Positions 11,769-22,462 of a DNA stretch of 64,000 nt are shown piece after piece (within the stretch, counting starts at the first letter, position 1; every line of letters starts with the position of its first letter). The stretch is from contig BSBN01000293.1 of NCBI GenBank assembly GCA_027924645.1, positions 8,208,501 to 8,272,500 on the forward strand, in the 5' to 3' direction. Origin of the DNA: Cunninghamia lanceolata (lineage: Eukaryota; Streptophyta; Pinopsida; Cupressales; Cupressaceae). The notes under the pieces were generated by a model. It was not told where the DNA came from. It did not search any database and saw nothing but the letters and a program-made list of their open reading frames with translations. A program made the position numbers and the translations under genes.

Positions 11769-12048
11769 CTAACCCCATTCTTGTTTGCGAGTCTTTGTTG
11801 TTAAAAGTTTTGTTGCAGGATTCAGGTGTTTCAAAGCACATTCGGACATCAACTCTCACAAACAACATCCTACGCACAAACCAAGCTCACTGTTGAGTCT
11901 GGAAGGCCTTAGAGGTAAGAAATCACATATCATTCTCTAGTGTGGATTACTTGAAAATTTTTTAATTTTTTTTTACTTTTCCACGTATTTTTGCAAAAAA
12001 AAAAAACATATTTTAGCTCTTAGTTTTTATTCTATTCTAACATTTTTA

Positions 12049-12079
<31 letters not shown>

Positions 12080-12204
12080 TAAAATAAAAAAAATCAAAAT
12101 CAAAATACTTCTTTTAAAAGCTTTTGTGTTTGTTAAAAACAAAAAAAAAATTAAAAATTAAATATTAAAAAAAAAATTAAAAAAAAAAATCAAAACATTT
12201 TGTA

Positions 12205-12690
12205 GGGGCCGAAGCCCCTGTCCCAAACCCTACCCCCTCCCTCATCCCCCATCCCCCCAGCTCCCCCCAACCCCTGCCTACCCTCTTCCCCTCCCCACCA
12301 CGCGCCCCTCTCCGTGCACTCCCCCGCCTCCCTACCCTGTGACCTGGCTCCCTAGCCTCCCTTTTTCCTGCCGCCTGATCCCCGCCTGCAGTCTAGCCTC
12401 CCCCCATCCCCCCACCTGCCACCCCCCATCCCCCATCTGCCACCCTACGCTAACCCTCCCCTCCCTTCGGCCCTGCCCCACGGCCTCTCTCCACCCACGC
12501 GCCACCGCCGCTCCCTACTCCCTCTGCCTGCCACTCGCGCTGCCGCCGCCGCCTCTCCTATCCCCTACGACCCCTGTGCACCACCCCCACGCCATCGCCC
12601 TCCCACGCCCTCCGCTGCCACCAACACCTTCACCCCGCCACCGCTGCACCAGCCACCTCCGCCCAACCACCGCCGCTGCCACATCCAACC
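12205..12690. repeat. C-rich island in the B leader
   Basis: A block of nearly 500 bases is dominated by C on the plus strand while its flanks are A-rich. C-runs at 12233-12237, 12239-12241, 12246-12250, 12253-12258 and 12263-12268 meet the classical four-run G-quadruplex rule on the minus strand. A Pro-rich frame crosses it on the plus strand and a Gly-rich one on the minus strand; both follow from composition. Confidence 0.8.
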
Positions 12691-13373
12691 CACCACCTCT
12701 CAAAAACAAAATAACCCAAATCATAACAAAAATAAAAAATAAAAACATAATACAAAAAACTTTAAAAAAAGGGGGTGGGCATTATTTTTTTTTCTTTTTT
12801 GGATTTTTTTCACTTAGCCAAATAGGCTATTTTTTTCAAACTCACACAACTTTTTCATACGAAGTCGAAAACTTGCAAACAAATACTCATCGGAAAGAGG
12901 ACTCAACAAACTTTGCAATTGTGATAAAATTTTCAAGTGACTGTACCATTTCACAATATATGTTCTGTCTGTGCATACATTCTTTCTTACGGTGCTTTTA
13001 ACCATTGTTACGACACATCTGTGTTACTGCGCTTCTGTTGACTATTTCTGCGTATTTAGTCACTGAAGTGGTGCTTCTGTAGCAGGCAGTGATCTTAAGG
13101 TTTTTAGAAGATTTTGCTAATGTCGACATCTTGACAAGGGTACTCTTGATCTGTTTTGCAGGTTAGGCTACTGGTTTAGATTCATCTAATTGCATTTACT
13201 AAACTCACACTTCAATTTTTAAAAGATAGTAAAACAAATGCTCATACAAATTCCACATAGCCTTTAACTTGGAAGAGAGTAATTGAACCATTGCTATATC
13301 TACATATTGCTATCTTCTGTAGTTAGAGCATTGCTATCTTACAAACAGGAATGAACATTGCTATCTTTTTAAA

Positions 13374-13575
13374 CACTTCAAAGTTAACAACTCGGGCTAT
13401 CGTGGATTAAAATTGAACTCATCATTGCTATTTGGGTTAAAAATGAACCACCACTATCTCGATTGACCAACACTTCAAAGTTAACAACTCGTGCTATCAT
13501 GGATAAAATTGAACTCACCATTGCTATCTTGGTTAAAATTGGACCACTGCTATCTTGCTACTCACTTCAAAGTTC
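13374..13575 (+). repeat. Tandem repeat of about 97 bp in the B leader
   Basis: Copies begin cacttcaaagttaacaactc at 13374 and 13471, with a partial third at 13563. The word attgctatc recurs inside and upstream (13290-13560). Confidence 0.85.
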
Positions 13576-14251
13576 TGTGCTTGCCCAAGTAGATAGATCA
13601 TCTAGTTTTTTTAATTTTAACTAGAGGAAAGGAACCATGTATACTGTGTTTTTGGGAATGATACCAGGACTATGCCCTCCCCTATCTTGGGTGACCAAAA
13701 TGCCAGAAGTATCATTTTCTCATGTGTTTTTCCTTTAGAGGAGCCTGCTCTTGGATACCGCTTATCCAAGTAGGAACGACCCTAAGTGGTAACAGGCTTG
13801 ACGCCAAACCCTTCCAAGCCACTATAAATAAATTATGTTTGGAGTGAAAGCTTCAAACAATGAGTGAAGTTGTGTTACACTGATAGCTAACCTCCCCCAA
13901 AACCCTCCAAGGCGCAACCCTTGCAGGCTGGGAGACTCCATAATGGAGAGTAGTGCTGCCGCATGTGTAACCACTCGAACAGTTGCCCCCATTAAACACT
14001 TTTTGTTCTAGTGGCCAGAAACCCTTCTTATCCATTTCAAGCCTAGGATTTTGTACTTGTTCTTTCTTTTTAGTCCAAAAAGAGTAAAAAAAATAAAAAA
14101 ATAAAAAAATGAAAAACTATAAAATATTCTTTGTGCTTGCTATGTTTTCTTGCTATTAATTCATAAAATTAGATCAAGAAGACCTTTTTCCAGCCAAAAA
14201 TACCAGAAACATCAGAAAAATTTCCAAAAATTGCAAAAACATTGAAAACAC

Positions 14252-14264
14252 TAACATCAGAGCA
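14252..14264 (+). other. Degraded primer-binding site of element C
   Basis: The bases taacatcagagcatag resemble the initiator-tRNA-Met site tggtatcagagc followed by atag, with three changes. It lies about 85 bases before the gag ATG, as in Tekay elements. Confidence 0.6.
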
Positions 14265-14346
14265 TAGTTGCTTTAAACACTGGGCTTGTTTAGGCACATT
14301 ATCACTTTCGCGATTAAACTGACTGGCAGTTACCTCATTTTGTAGG

Positions 14347-15930
14347 ATGCCTCCCAGATGAGTTCGGTGAACACTGACCCGCCATATTCCACTCACTGAG
14401 GTACGCACTGATTCTTCAGCTGTGGGGCCAGATCAGCTAGTCCCACCAGAATAGCCTATTCCATAGATTTAGCCAGTTATACAGCCACAACTAGTTCCTC
14501 AGGTACCGCAGGCACCACCAGCCTCACCTGATATGGGACCACAGATATTACAGGCTTTACAGGCTATCTTCGATAGGCTTCCATCGGTTACAGTTGAGCC
14601 GCGCAAAGAGCCACATGTCTAGCCCCGCAATGTTCCGCGAGAGGAACCACGCGTGGACCCACGAGTTGAGACTCATGTCGAGCCACGTGTGGAGCCTCAC
14701 GTAGAGCCATAGGGGGTACCATGTGTGGAGCCTTATGTCAAGTTGCCTGATACAGAGGAGGTTGATTCGGCCGACAGGGCCCGTAGCAGAAGCCCCACAC
14801 ATCATGCCAGGCATGACGAGACAATGTGAATAGAGCAATTGGGTCCTAGGCCTTATGATTATCATGCTGATGAGCCTATCAGGGGGCACAGTGATAGAGG
14901 AGATCCCATCAGGGACATATTGAGATTGAACCCTCCTACTTTCATTAGTTTCACAGAGGGAACTGAGGTAGAGGCCTGACTTATCAGTTTAGACAGGTGC
15001 TTCATGTTGCGTCCTTACGAGGGCAACACGAAGGCCCGTGTGGTAGTACACTTATTACGAGATGCAGCAGTTACTTGGTGGCACACTGAGGAGTGCAAGT
15101 GTTGCCTCTCCTTAGACACCCTCTCATGGGAGACCTTTATTGAGCGCTTCAACGTGCGATACCTATCAGACTATTACAAACAGCGTCGGATAGACGAGTT
15201 CCATGACCTACAGCAACAGGGACTCTCAGTGGCATAGTATGAGAGTACGTTTACAGAGTTATCCAGATATGCAGATTATCTCCATGACAAGAAACTCTTG
15301 GTGCATAAGTTTATCAGAGGACTAAACCACAGTATAGCAGGACCTGTTCAGATGGCAGATCCCCAGACCTTGAGTGATGCTGCCGAGAAGGCTTATATTG
15401 CTGAAGAGATTCAGGGGTGGGGACAAAGTTCTCACCCTTAGTTCTAGGATCAGGGATAGCAGTAGTATCAATAGAATTTCCGTAGACCACCACAGCTATC
15501 CCCTAGAGGAGGATTCAGTTTAGCATCATTACCTCCTAGGCCCCCACAACAACAGCAGTCACAGCAGCAACAGAAAGCTAGAACACAGCCAAGGTCACAT
15601 GGGGGAAATAATAGAGGTTGGCAGTAGCAGGGCTCGTGCAAGGATCAGAGACAGCAGGGACCACCTGCGGGACCCACGAGGCCAAAGCAGTCATATAGGG
15701 GATCACAGGGTTCCACTGGTAGATCAGGACAACAACAGTTGAGCAGGACTCAGGCTGTATAGGTATAGTTTAAGGGCCCTTGTTATGTTTGTGGTGAAGC
15801 TGGACACCTAGCTAGAGAGTGTCCACAGGGTTTTACAGTAGGGGGACAGCATCATGCAGGAGGATCCGAGCAGACTGTGGGTGATATGGGTAAATCCGAC
15901 CGTATGTTTGCAGCGGTTGAAAACCACTAG
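14347..15930 (+). pseudogene. Gag of element C, broken
   Basis: The start ATG at 14347 is followed by a stop after only four codons (MPPR*). A Pro/Glu/Val/His repeat region at 14590-14750 consists of about 15-base units (variants of gagccacgtgtgga). The gag domain is at 14920-15400 with LRPYEGNTKARVVVHLLRDA, then WETFIERFNVRYLSDYY and the sequence LHDKKLLVHKFIRGL. A Gln-rich stretch precedes a CCHC zinc knuckle (CYVCGEAGHLAREC) at 15781-15822. More than ten stops occur. Nearly all those in the Gln-rich stretch are TAG, where the repeats around them read CAG. Confidence 0.85.
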
Positions 15931-16386
15931 GCCGATTTCCAGGCTTCCGTCATAGAGACAGTAGGTACGATTAGAGATTTTCCTATCTCTATCTTATTTG
16001 ATTCTAGAGCTACCGACTCCTTTATGTCTACATCGTTAGTGGAACGTTGTAGGCTGGTGGCTTCTAGGCAGGACATTAGGTGGGAGGTCAAGTTGGCCTC
16101 TAGGGCCAGGATGTCAGTTGATACCATTGTTAGAAATTGTGAGATTTCCTTGGGTTCTTTCATTACAACATGTGATCTTAGGGTTATGCCATTAGGGTCC
16201 TACAGCATAGTTCTTGGTATGGACTGGCTTGCAGCTCATAGAGCCAAGCTAGATTACCGCCAGAGGACGATTAATTGCTTAGATGATCATGGCACACTGG
16301 TTGAGATCGTGGGCATACAGAAGCCCACGACTGCTCGTATGATATCTGCTCAGCAACTTAAGCGCTGCATGTGGAAGGGTTGTTAG
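15931..16386 (+). pseudogene. Protease domain of element C, active site altered
   Basis: The strand ISILFDSRATDSFMSTS at 15985-16035 is the chromovirus active-site loop, but Gly of the D-S-G-A triad is Arg (aga), so the enzyme is dead. The remainder is intact: the LGSYSIVLGMDWLAAHRAKL segment at 16189-16248 is the C-terminal hallmark of this protease. It ends with the stop at 16384, three codons before the RT block opens in the same frame. Confidence 0.85.
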
Positions 16387-17361
16387 ATGTCTTCTATCAC
16401 AGTTAGTGATAGATCAGAGGATGAACCTGAAACTACCTTAGATGAACACCCTATCCTAAGAGAATTTTCTGATGTTTTTCCGCCAAAGTTACCGGGTATG
16501 CCTCCACGCAGAGAAGTTGACTTTCACATTGATTTGGTACCAGGGGTAGAACCAGTGTCTCATGCACCTTATAGAATGACTACACATGAGCTTACAGAGC
16601 TTAAACTGCAGTTAGAAGAATTATTAGAGAAGGGACACATCCGACCTAGCGTTTCATCATGGGTTGCACCAGTTATCTTCGTTAAGAAGAAGGATGGATC
16701 TCTTTGACTATGCATGGACTATAGATAGTTGAATAAAGTGACAGTGAGGAACCAATATCCTCTGCCTAGGATTGATGATCTCTTTGACCAAATGCAGGGA
16801 GCCAAAGTGTTTTCAAAAATTGATCTAAAATCTAGGTATCATCAATTACGAATCACTGAGGCAAATATTCAAAAAACTACTTTTCGAACTAGATATGGCC
16901 ATTATGAATTTGTAGTGGTACCTTTTGGTTTGACGAACGCCCCTGCAGTGTTCATGAGCCTCATGAACGGGGTGTTTCGCACTTACCTAGATCGGTTCGT
17001 AATCATATTCCTAGATGATATTTTGATCTATTCATGGATCGAGGAGGAACATGTGGACCATTTGCATCAGATATTGCAGTGTTTATGTGAGCATCAGCTT
17101 TATGGCAACCTGGCAAAGTGTGCCTTTTTTAGGACAGAGGTGCAATATTTGGGGCACATTTTATCAGGCAATGGCATCTTCATAGATCCATCGAGGATTA
17201 GAGCAATTCAGGAATGGCCAGCACCCACCAATGTAACAGAAGTAAGGAGCTTTATGGGACTAGCCAGTTACTACTGTAGGTTTGTCGAAGGTTTCTCCAG
17301 GATAGCACATCCTATCACTTCCCTTCAACGAAAAGGGAAAGGATTCACTTGGACTGAGTAG
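16387..17361 (+). pseudogene. Reverse transcriptase of element C
   Basis: This is the best kept gene of the element. Blocks in order are [20 protein letters not shown], the [20 protein letters not shown] block, [20 protein letters not shown], the [20 protein letters not shown] block, the catalytic FLDDILIYS at 17008-17034, and the hinge [20 protein letters not shown]. Only two stops lie inside, at 16706 and 16726, where the family has Arg (KDGSLR) and Gln (DYRQLN). They can come from CGA to TGA and CAG to TAG. A Trp replaces another family residue at 17032, a minor change. Confidence 0.9.
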
Positions 17362-17800
17362 TGTGAGAAGGCCTTTGGGATCCTAAAGGAACGTCTTACC
17401 AATGTTCCCATATTAGTTGTTCCTAATCTGACAGAAGATTTTGTTGTTTGCATGGATGCATCATTAGAGGGATTGGGAGCTGTGCTTATGCAGGGTGGTA
17501 GAGCGATTGCTTATGAATTGCAAAAACTTAAAACACATGAGCTAAACTACCCTACTCATGATTTAGAGCTCGTGGCTGTTATTCATGCTCTTGTTCGTTG
17601 GAGACACTTTCTTTTAGGTTTACATTTTGAGCTCCATTCAGATCATCATAGCTTACAGTACATTTTCACTTAGCCTAATTTCAACGCCCACCAGTGGCGT
17701 TGGATGGAGTTCATGTGTGAGTATGACTTTGATGTCCACTACATCAAAGGAAAGGAAAACATGGTTGCCGACGCTTTGAGTCGAAGGTGCCACGAGATCC
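17362..17800 (+). pseudogene. RNase H domain of element C
   Basis: This is a Ty3-type RNase H after RT. It shows DFVVCMDASLEGLGAVLMQG with the first catalytic Asp at 17452, ELNYPTHDLELVAVIHALVR with Glu, the LHSDHHSLQYIFT block with Asp at 17641, and VADALSRR at 17764. All four catalytic acids appear present. Stops at 17359 and 17671 (CAG-to-TAG type, WTE-Q-C and FT-Q-P) break the frame. It is the best preserved domain apart from RT. Confidence 0.85.
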
Positions 17801-19240
17801 TGACTCTAACTTTGAAGGTGGATTTGAGAGAGCATATTCTACAGCATCTGCTTGGGGACGAGTGGTTTCTTGAGGTGCAATAGGAAATTCAGAATCAAAG
17901 GGTCCTAAAGGGCAAATTTGAAGGATATTCCCTTGAGTCAGATGGATTGCTTAGACATAGGCAGTGCATCTATGTACTCCGTGTGGGTGACCTACGTACA
18001 GTGATACTCTTTGAGGCTCATAGAGCACCCTATACAACTCATCCAGGAGTGAAGAAGATGCATGCAAATTTGCAACAGTTATATCATTGGGTTGGGATGA
18101 GACGCGACATTGCAAAGTATGTTGCTCAATGCCTTGAGTGTAAGAGGGTCAAAGCCGAGCATCAGCATCCAGCAGGACTTTTGTACCCTCATGAGATACC
18201 TGAGTGGAAATGGGACACCATTTCCATGGACTTTATTGTTAGTCTACCTATGTCATCGCGACGCCATGATGCCATCATGGCAATAGTTGACAAGTTGACC
18301 AAGGTGGCACATTTCTCACTAGTACGCACAATGTACAATGCACCATCAGTGGTGAGAGTGTTTCTAGATCAGATTGTCAGACTACATGGAGTACGTCACT
18401 GCATCATATCTGATAGAGACTCTATATTCACATCATCGTTTTGGAGAGCCTTACATCAGTCATTGGGCACACAAAAAGAGTTAATCAAGTGTCAGAGGAC
18501 ATGCTTCACATGTATGTTATGGATCATCAGTCTAGATGGGAGAAGTACCTGTATCTGGTTGAGTTTGCCTACAATAATGGGCATCACAGCTCATTGGGTA
18601 TGCCTCCTTACCAGGCTTTGTACGACAGACCTTGCAAGACGCCTTTGAGTTGGGATCAGTTAAAGGACCAAGTTACCATTGGTCCTGAAATAATTTAGGA
18701 TATGGAACAATAGGTCACATTGATCAGACAAAGACTTCAGGAGCTCAAGATAGACAAAAGAAGTATGCTGATGCGAAGAGAATGGATAGAAGCTTTTTAG
18801 TGGGTGACAGGGTATTCTTGAGAGTGCGACCGCATAAGAGTCCAATTCGTTACGGAAAAGGCTCTAAGCTCGCACCCTAGTTTGTAGGACCTTTTGAGAT
18901 CTTGGAGAGGATAGGACATGTAGCCTATCATTTAGCCTTGCCACCTAGCCTATCTCGTATCCACGATGTCTTTCATGTTTCAGTTCTACGTCATTATATT
19001 TGTGACTTATCTCACGTATTGGATTGGAGTGCTCTTCAGGTAGAGGCAGACAGACAACTAGCTTTGGAGCTAATACACATTTTGGCTCGTCAGACACTGG
19101 GCCTTCAAGGTCAAGAGCTTGACTAGGTTAGGGTCTAGTGGGATATGTATGATGAGGTCACTACAACATGGGAAGATGAAACGAGACGGAAGATATTTTA
19201 CCCTCACCTCTTTGATGACTTCCAGGAGGAAGTACAGTCT
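17801..19240 (+). pseudogene. Integrase plus chromodomain of element C, catalytic Glu region deleted
   Basis: The zinc finger reads HRAPYTTHPGVKKMH, then YVAQCLECKRVK. The core has WDTISMDFIVSLP and HCIISDRDSIFTSSFW with both Asp residues. After SLGTQ at 18470 about 17 codons are missing, and the frame shifts; these carry the catalytic Glu in the family. The downstream frame (18441-18698) continues with YLYLVEFAYNNGHHSSLGMP. The GPY/F module follows ([20 protein letters not shown]). At 19070-19230 the pieces [18 protein letters not shown] and WEDETRRKIFYPHLF form a chromodomain typical of Tekay/Del elements, which directs integration to heterochromatin in that family. Stops at 18697, 18799 and 19126 break it. 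Confidence 0.85.
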
Positions 19241-19241
19241 T

Positions 19242-19253
19242 AGGGGGGGAGGA
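19242..19253 (+). other. Polypurine tract of element C
   Basis: The purine run aggggggaggа-type block lies directly before tgtgaggcc, the first bases of the 3' LTR. It primes plus-strand synthesis in this family. Confidence 0.85.
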
Positions 19254-20408
19254 TGTGAGGCCTACCTTTTTCACTACTGTTCATGAGACTATTTATAGTA
19301 CTATTGCTATTACTTTTATGATTGGGGGACTATTGATCCCAGAATCTTGATTATTAAACCTAATTGATTTTTAAGAAAACAAATTGTGCAATGATAATTA
19401 GATGTTGCTTTTAAGAGAATTATGAATGGATAATATTAGAAATAGAACTTTAATGTGATTTTAGTATGATTATATGGTAGAATATTTAGGTATGCATGTA
19501 TTTAAATTGCTTCGGCTATGATATCTTTATGATTATTGACTTCGAGATTGAGTGTGCAGGTATTGCTAACAAAACCACAAATATAGGAGATCATTCCACA
19601 CCCTATGTTATATCCCTTGTGAGCCGATCTCGTTCCATGATGAACTAAGATCAACTCCGTGTATGGTGGAAATGTTGTAATGTTGTAATGTTGCATGGGG
19701 TCAAGGGAATTAGGTCCACCCTCTGAATTACTTGTATTGTGATATATGTTGTAAAAGATGTTGTTATGAATCTTGTTTAAGTTTATTTCTTTTAGACCCT
19801 CTTCTTGTGTTTTTACTTGACTCTAGGAGTTCTAACTAGGTAAAAATCAACCCTAGGTTATACCCCATGGGTCTAGGGACCCTTTTGACTAGGATAACCT
19901 TGGGATAACCTCCATATGGTCACTTCAACTTCATGGTGAAGTTAAGTGACGAATTTGGGAGCATGGGGATAATGGGATGAGTGGAATCCACACTTAGACC
20001 CACTTCCAAGTCATGGAATGACTCCATGATCCACCAATAATTGAGTGTTTGTCTCTTTGTGCCTCTCTTTTGGTGGGAGTACCCCATAAAAAGGGTGGTG
20101 TGTCATCCACTTCCTTTTTATTCTATTTTTTCTTATTATCTTTTATTCCTCCATGTGTTGGAAAAGGGCTATAGTGGGGAACCTCTTGAGTGGGGTTAAT
20201 TGTTTTAAGACCACTAGGGATAATGGAGAAGGAGTGGGTTTAGTTTTTTAATGCCACTTGGGAATAAGGGATAATGGAGGGAATTTGTTTTAAAGAGGAG
20301 AGGAGGGAGAGTGTAAGGGAGTTGGATTACTGTGGAAAGAAGGAGAACTTGGAGAGGAGACTAAGGGTGGAGCTCTTCTTCAACTAAATTTTAAAAACAT
20401 TGAAAATA
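19254..20408 (+). repeat. 3' LTR of element C
   Basis: It starts tgtgaggcctacc and ends near acattgaaaata at 20408, where a 17-base match to the bases before C's primer site was used to set the end. No promoter motif is obvious. I see no partner copy upstream. Confidence 0.65.
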
Positions 20409-20686
20409 GCCAGAGCGGCGCATACGTCCTCTGTTCCTACGCATCTGTGCCGACTTGCGACGCATTTGTTAAGACTTTCTGTACATTTATCAACTGTTGC
20501 TGCGCATTCATATTTTACTAGTACATTGCATATACACTGACTTCCTGCGCATCTATAGATTTTTGCTGCACATCTGTTTCGGCGCATCCACGACATTGAA
20601 TACTTGCACTATTTTCAAGGGAAAAATTTTACCTGTTTTGAGTACCCATTTAAGTCTTGTGTCAGTTTTTGTGGAGATGACAACTA
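20409..20686 (+). other. Leader of element B, second part
   Basis: This is a continuation of the B leader with repeated words of the kind ctgcgcatctatag, tgcgcattcat and gcgcatccacg. The same style of sequence is at 12960-13080, upstream of element C. It ends at the ATG of B's frame. Confidence 0.55.
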
Positions 20687-21458
20687 AATTAGAAGAGCTT
20701 TCTCAAGAACTCAAATACCTGAAATTGTAATTAACCTTAGACACCTCACCCCAAGGTCATAACAATTGCTCAAGAACTCCAAGTCATACAACAAGAAATG
20801 ACAATCTTACAAGCTGAACGTGTCAGTACTAGCTACGCCTCACCCCAAACTCATACATCTATTTTTTGTCTTAATGATGCTCATGACAAGGCAAGCACCA
20901 CCTCAAGTTGGAAATCGTATACCACTCTGTCTACTAGTCCTCCTTCACCATCTTCTAAGACACATATTCCAAAACATACCAGTCCTATGCCAACATCACC
21001 ATCAAGTTCCCCAAGCTCTAAACTAGCAACCAAGGAATCCTCGGATGATTTGTGGAAAAGAGTTTTTCCAAATTTATACAACCAGAGAAAAGCTAGGGAG
21101 AAAGCAAAATCCCCTCATTCACCTATCCATACACCTACCAATAATGTGATCCCAGGGCTACTAGCAGAGAGTCAACCATGTCCTCAAAATCTGGTCCTTG
21201 AACTTACAAAAGATGCTTCCAATAATATGTCAAAACCTACCACCCCTTCATGTGATCCTCAATTCCTTGAGCTTATCCAAGAGTCTCCTATTATGAATCC
21301 AAGTCAAGAGTCATCATGTTCTCATGTTGTTGACCAAGAGCCTATCCAAGAGCCTTCCACTTTCATTCAAGCAACCCAAGAGGTATGTCAAAGGTTTAAT
21401 CCTAAGCATGTGGAAACATTAAGCCCTAGTCCAACTCAAGATCAAATCACTTTTATGC

Positions 21459-21704
21459 AACCCATCCATAATAGGTATCTTTTCCATGATCAAGATGATA
21501 GCCATAATGATGAATCTATCCATGAGCCACTTGATCCTATCCATCTCCCAACAACCATTCACGAGAACACTATCCAAATGCAACCTATCCATAATATGTA
21601 TCTTTTCCATGATCAAGTTGATACCTATGAAGAAGCTATCCATGAGCACCTTGATCCTATCCATAATCCTATATCCATCCATGAGCGAGATATCCAAATT
21701 ACTC
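21459..21704 (+). repeat. Two tandem copies of 123 bp in the B frame
   Basis: Copies start caacccatccata at 21459 and caacctatccata at 21582 and stay in frame, so the protein carries a 41-residue duplication (YLFHDQ ... IHE). Confidence 0.85.
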
Positions 21705-22249
21705 CTAGTCATCTGTCATCAAGCCCTATCCAAAATGAGCAAGCATCCACTTGTCATGATGAGACACTTGTCCCCCAAGCAAGCATAGAAGATCAAACCA
21801 ATAATACTCCTCTGCCATCCATTATTGACCAAGCTACAAATCCTTCACCGTATATCCTTGGTCTTACTACCTTCATGCATGAATGTTCTTTCTTAGAACA
21901 CCAACAACCATTATCTGCTATTGCATCTTCCTCATGCAATAAAGAACTTGCTGCTAGTGCACCTATACATAATCCTACTATCCACCGCATACTCCAGAAT
22001 ATGAACTATCAAGGTAAAGGCTTAGGCCTTCATGAACAAGGTATTTTGGAGCCCGTCCATGTCAATGTTCCTCCTCCTTCATATGGCTTGGGATACATAC
22101 CCCAAGGTGAGCAAACTCAAGATGTTGGTACTTCCTCCACTCCTAAGTCTACCACTTTCCATCGCAAACCCTATCATATCCCCAAAACATATGTCGCCAT
22201 CCCACCTCCATCATCCTACAATTGTCAAAAGCATGTGACCATACACCTT

Positions 22250-22462
22250 CCACCATCCAATCTCCCTCCGCTACTTCCAAATCATAATATCTCACCATCC
22301 AATCTCCCTCCGCTACTTCCAACTCCTAATATCCCACCATCCCATCTCCCTATGCTACTTCCAACTCCTAATATCCCACCATCCAATCTACCTCCACTAC
22401 TTCCAACTCCTAACACCCCTCCATGCCTTTTACCACCACTTCTTCCAACACCTTATCCATCC
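22250..22462 (+). repeat. 42-bp tandem repeats in the B frame
   Basis: About five copies of ccaccatccaatctccctcc plus a ttccaactcctaat tail, in frame and coding for PPSNLPPLLPTPNI. The copies differ by a few bases each. Confidence 0.85.

Larger units (their letters stand above)
11769..14250 (+). other. Leader of element B, first part
   Basis: This is a long non-coding leader of a Tat-like element. It has A-rich low-complexity DNA at 11950-12195, a C-rich island at 12205-12690, a pyrimidine/purine change at 12770, and tandem repeats at 13374-13575. Repeated short words such as ctgcgcatc and catctgtg at 12960-13080 occur again at 20409-20600, showing that the leader continues on the far side of element C. 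Short frames here are not convincing. Confidence 0.6.
14251..20408 (+). mobile_element. Element C: Tekay/Del-like chromovirus, without a visible 5' LTR
   Basis: The internal region starts with a tRNA-Met-type primer site and holds gag, protease, RT, RNase H, integrase and a chromodomain, then a polypurine tract and a 3' LTR (19254-20408). Upstream of the primer site only about 17 bases (aaaaacattgaaaa) match the end of the 3' LTR. The rest of the expected 1.15-kb 5' LTR is absent, so it was probably deleted. The element lies in B's leader, whose short repeated words occur on both sides. Many stops stand where the family has Gln or Arg, a pattern of C-to-T decay. Confidence 0.75.

Noticed and set aside
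12339..13001. A 220-codon Pro-rich frame on the plus strand and a Gly-rich one on the minus strand
   Set aside because: They follow from the C-rich composition of the B leader. No start context, domain or conservation supports them.
13000..14250. Search for a 5' LTR of element C matching 19254-20408
   Set aside because: Apart from about 17 bases at 14234-14250 no stretch matches, in particular no tgtgaggcc start.
21419..21788. Frames on both strands rich in Met and Ile (IMDRIK and similar)
   Set aside because: They are shadows of the 123-bp repeats in the B frame.
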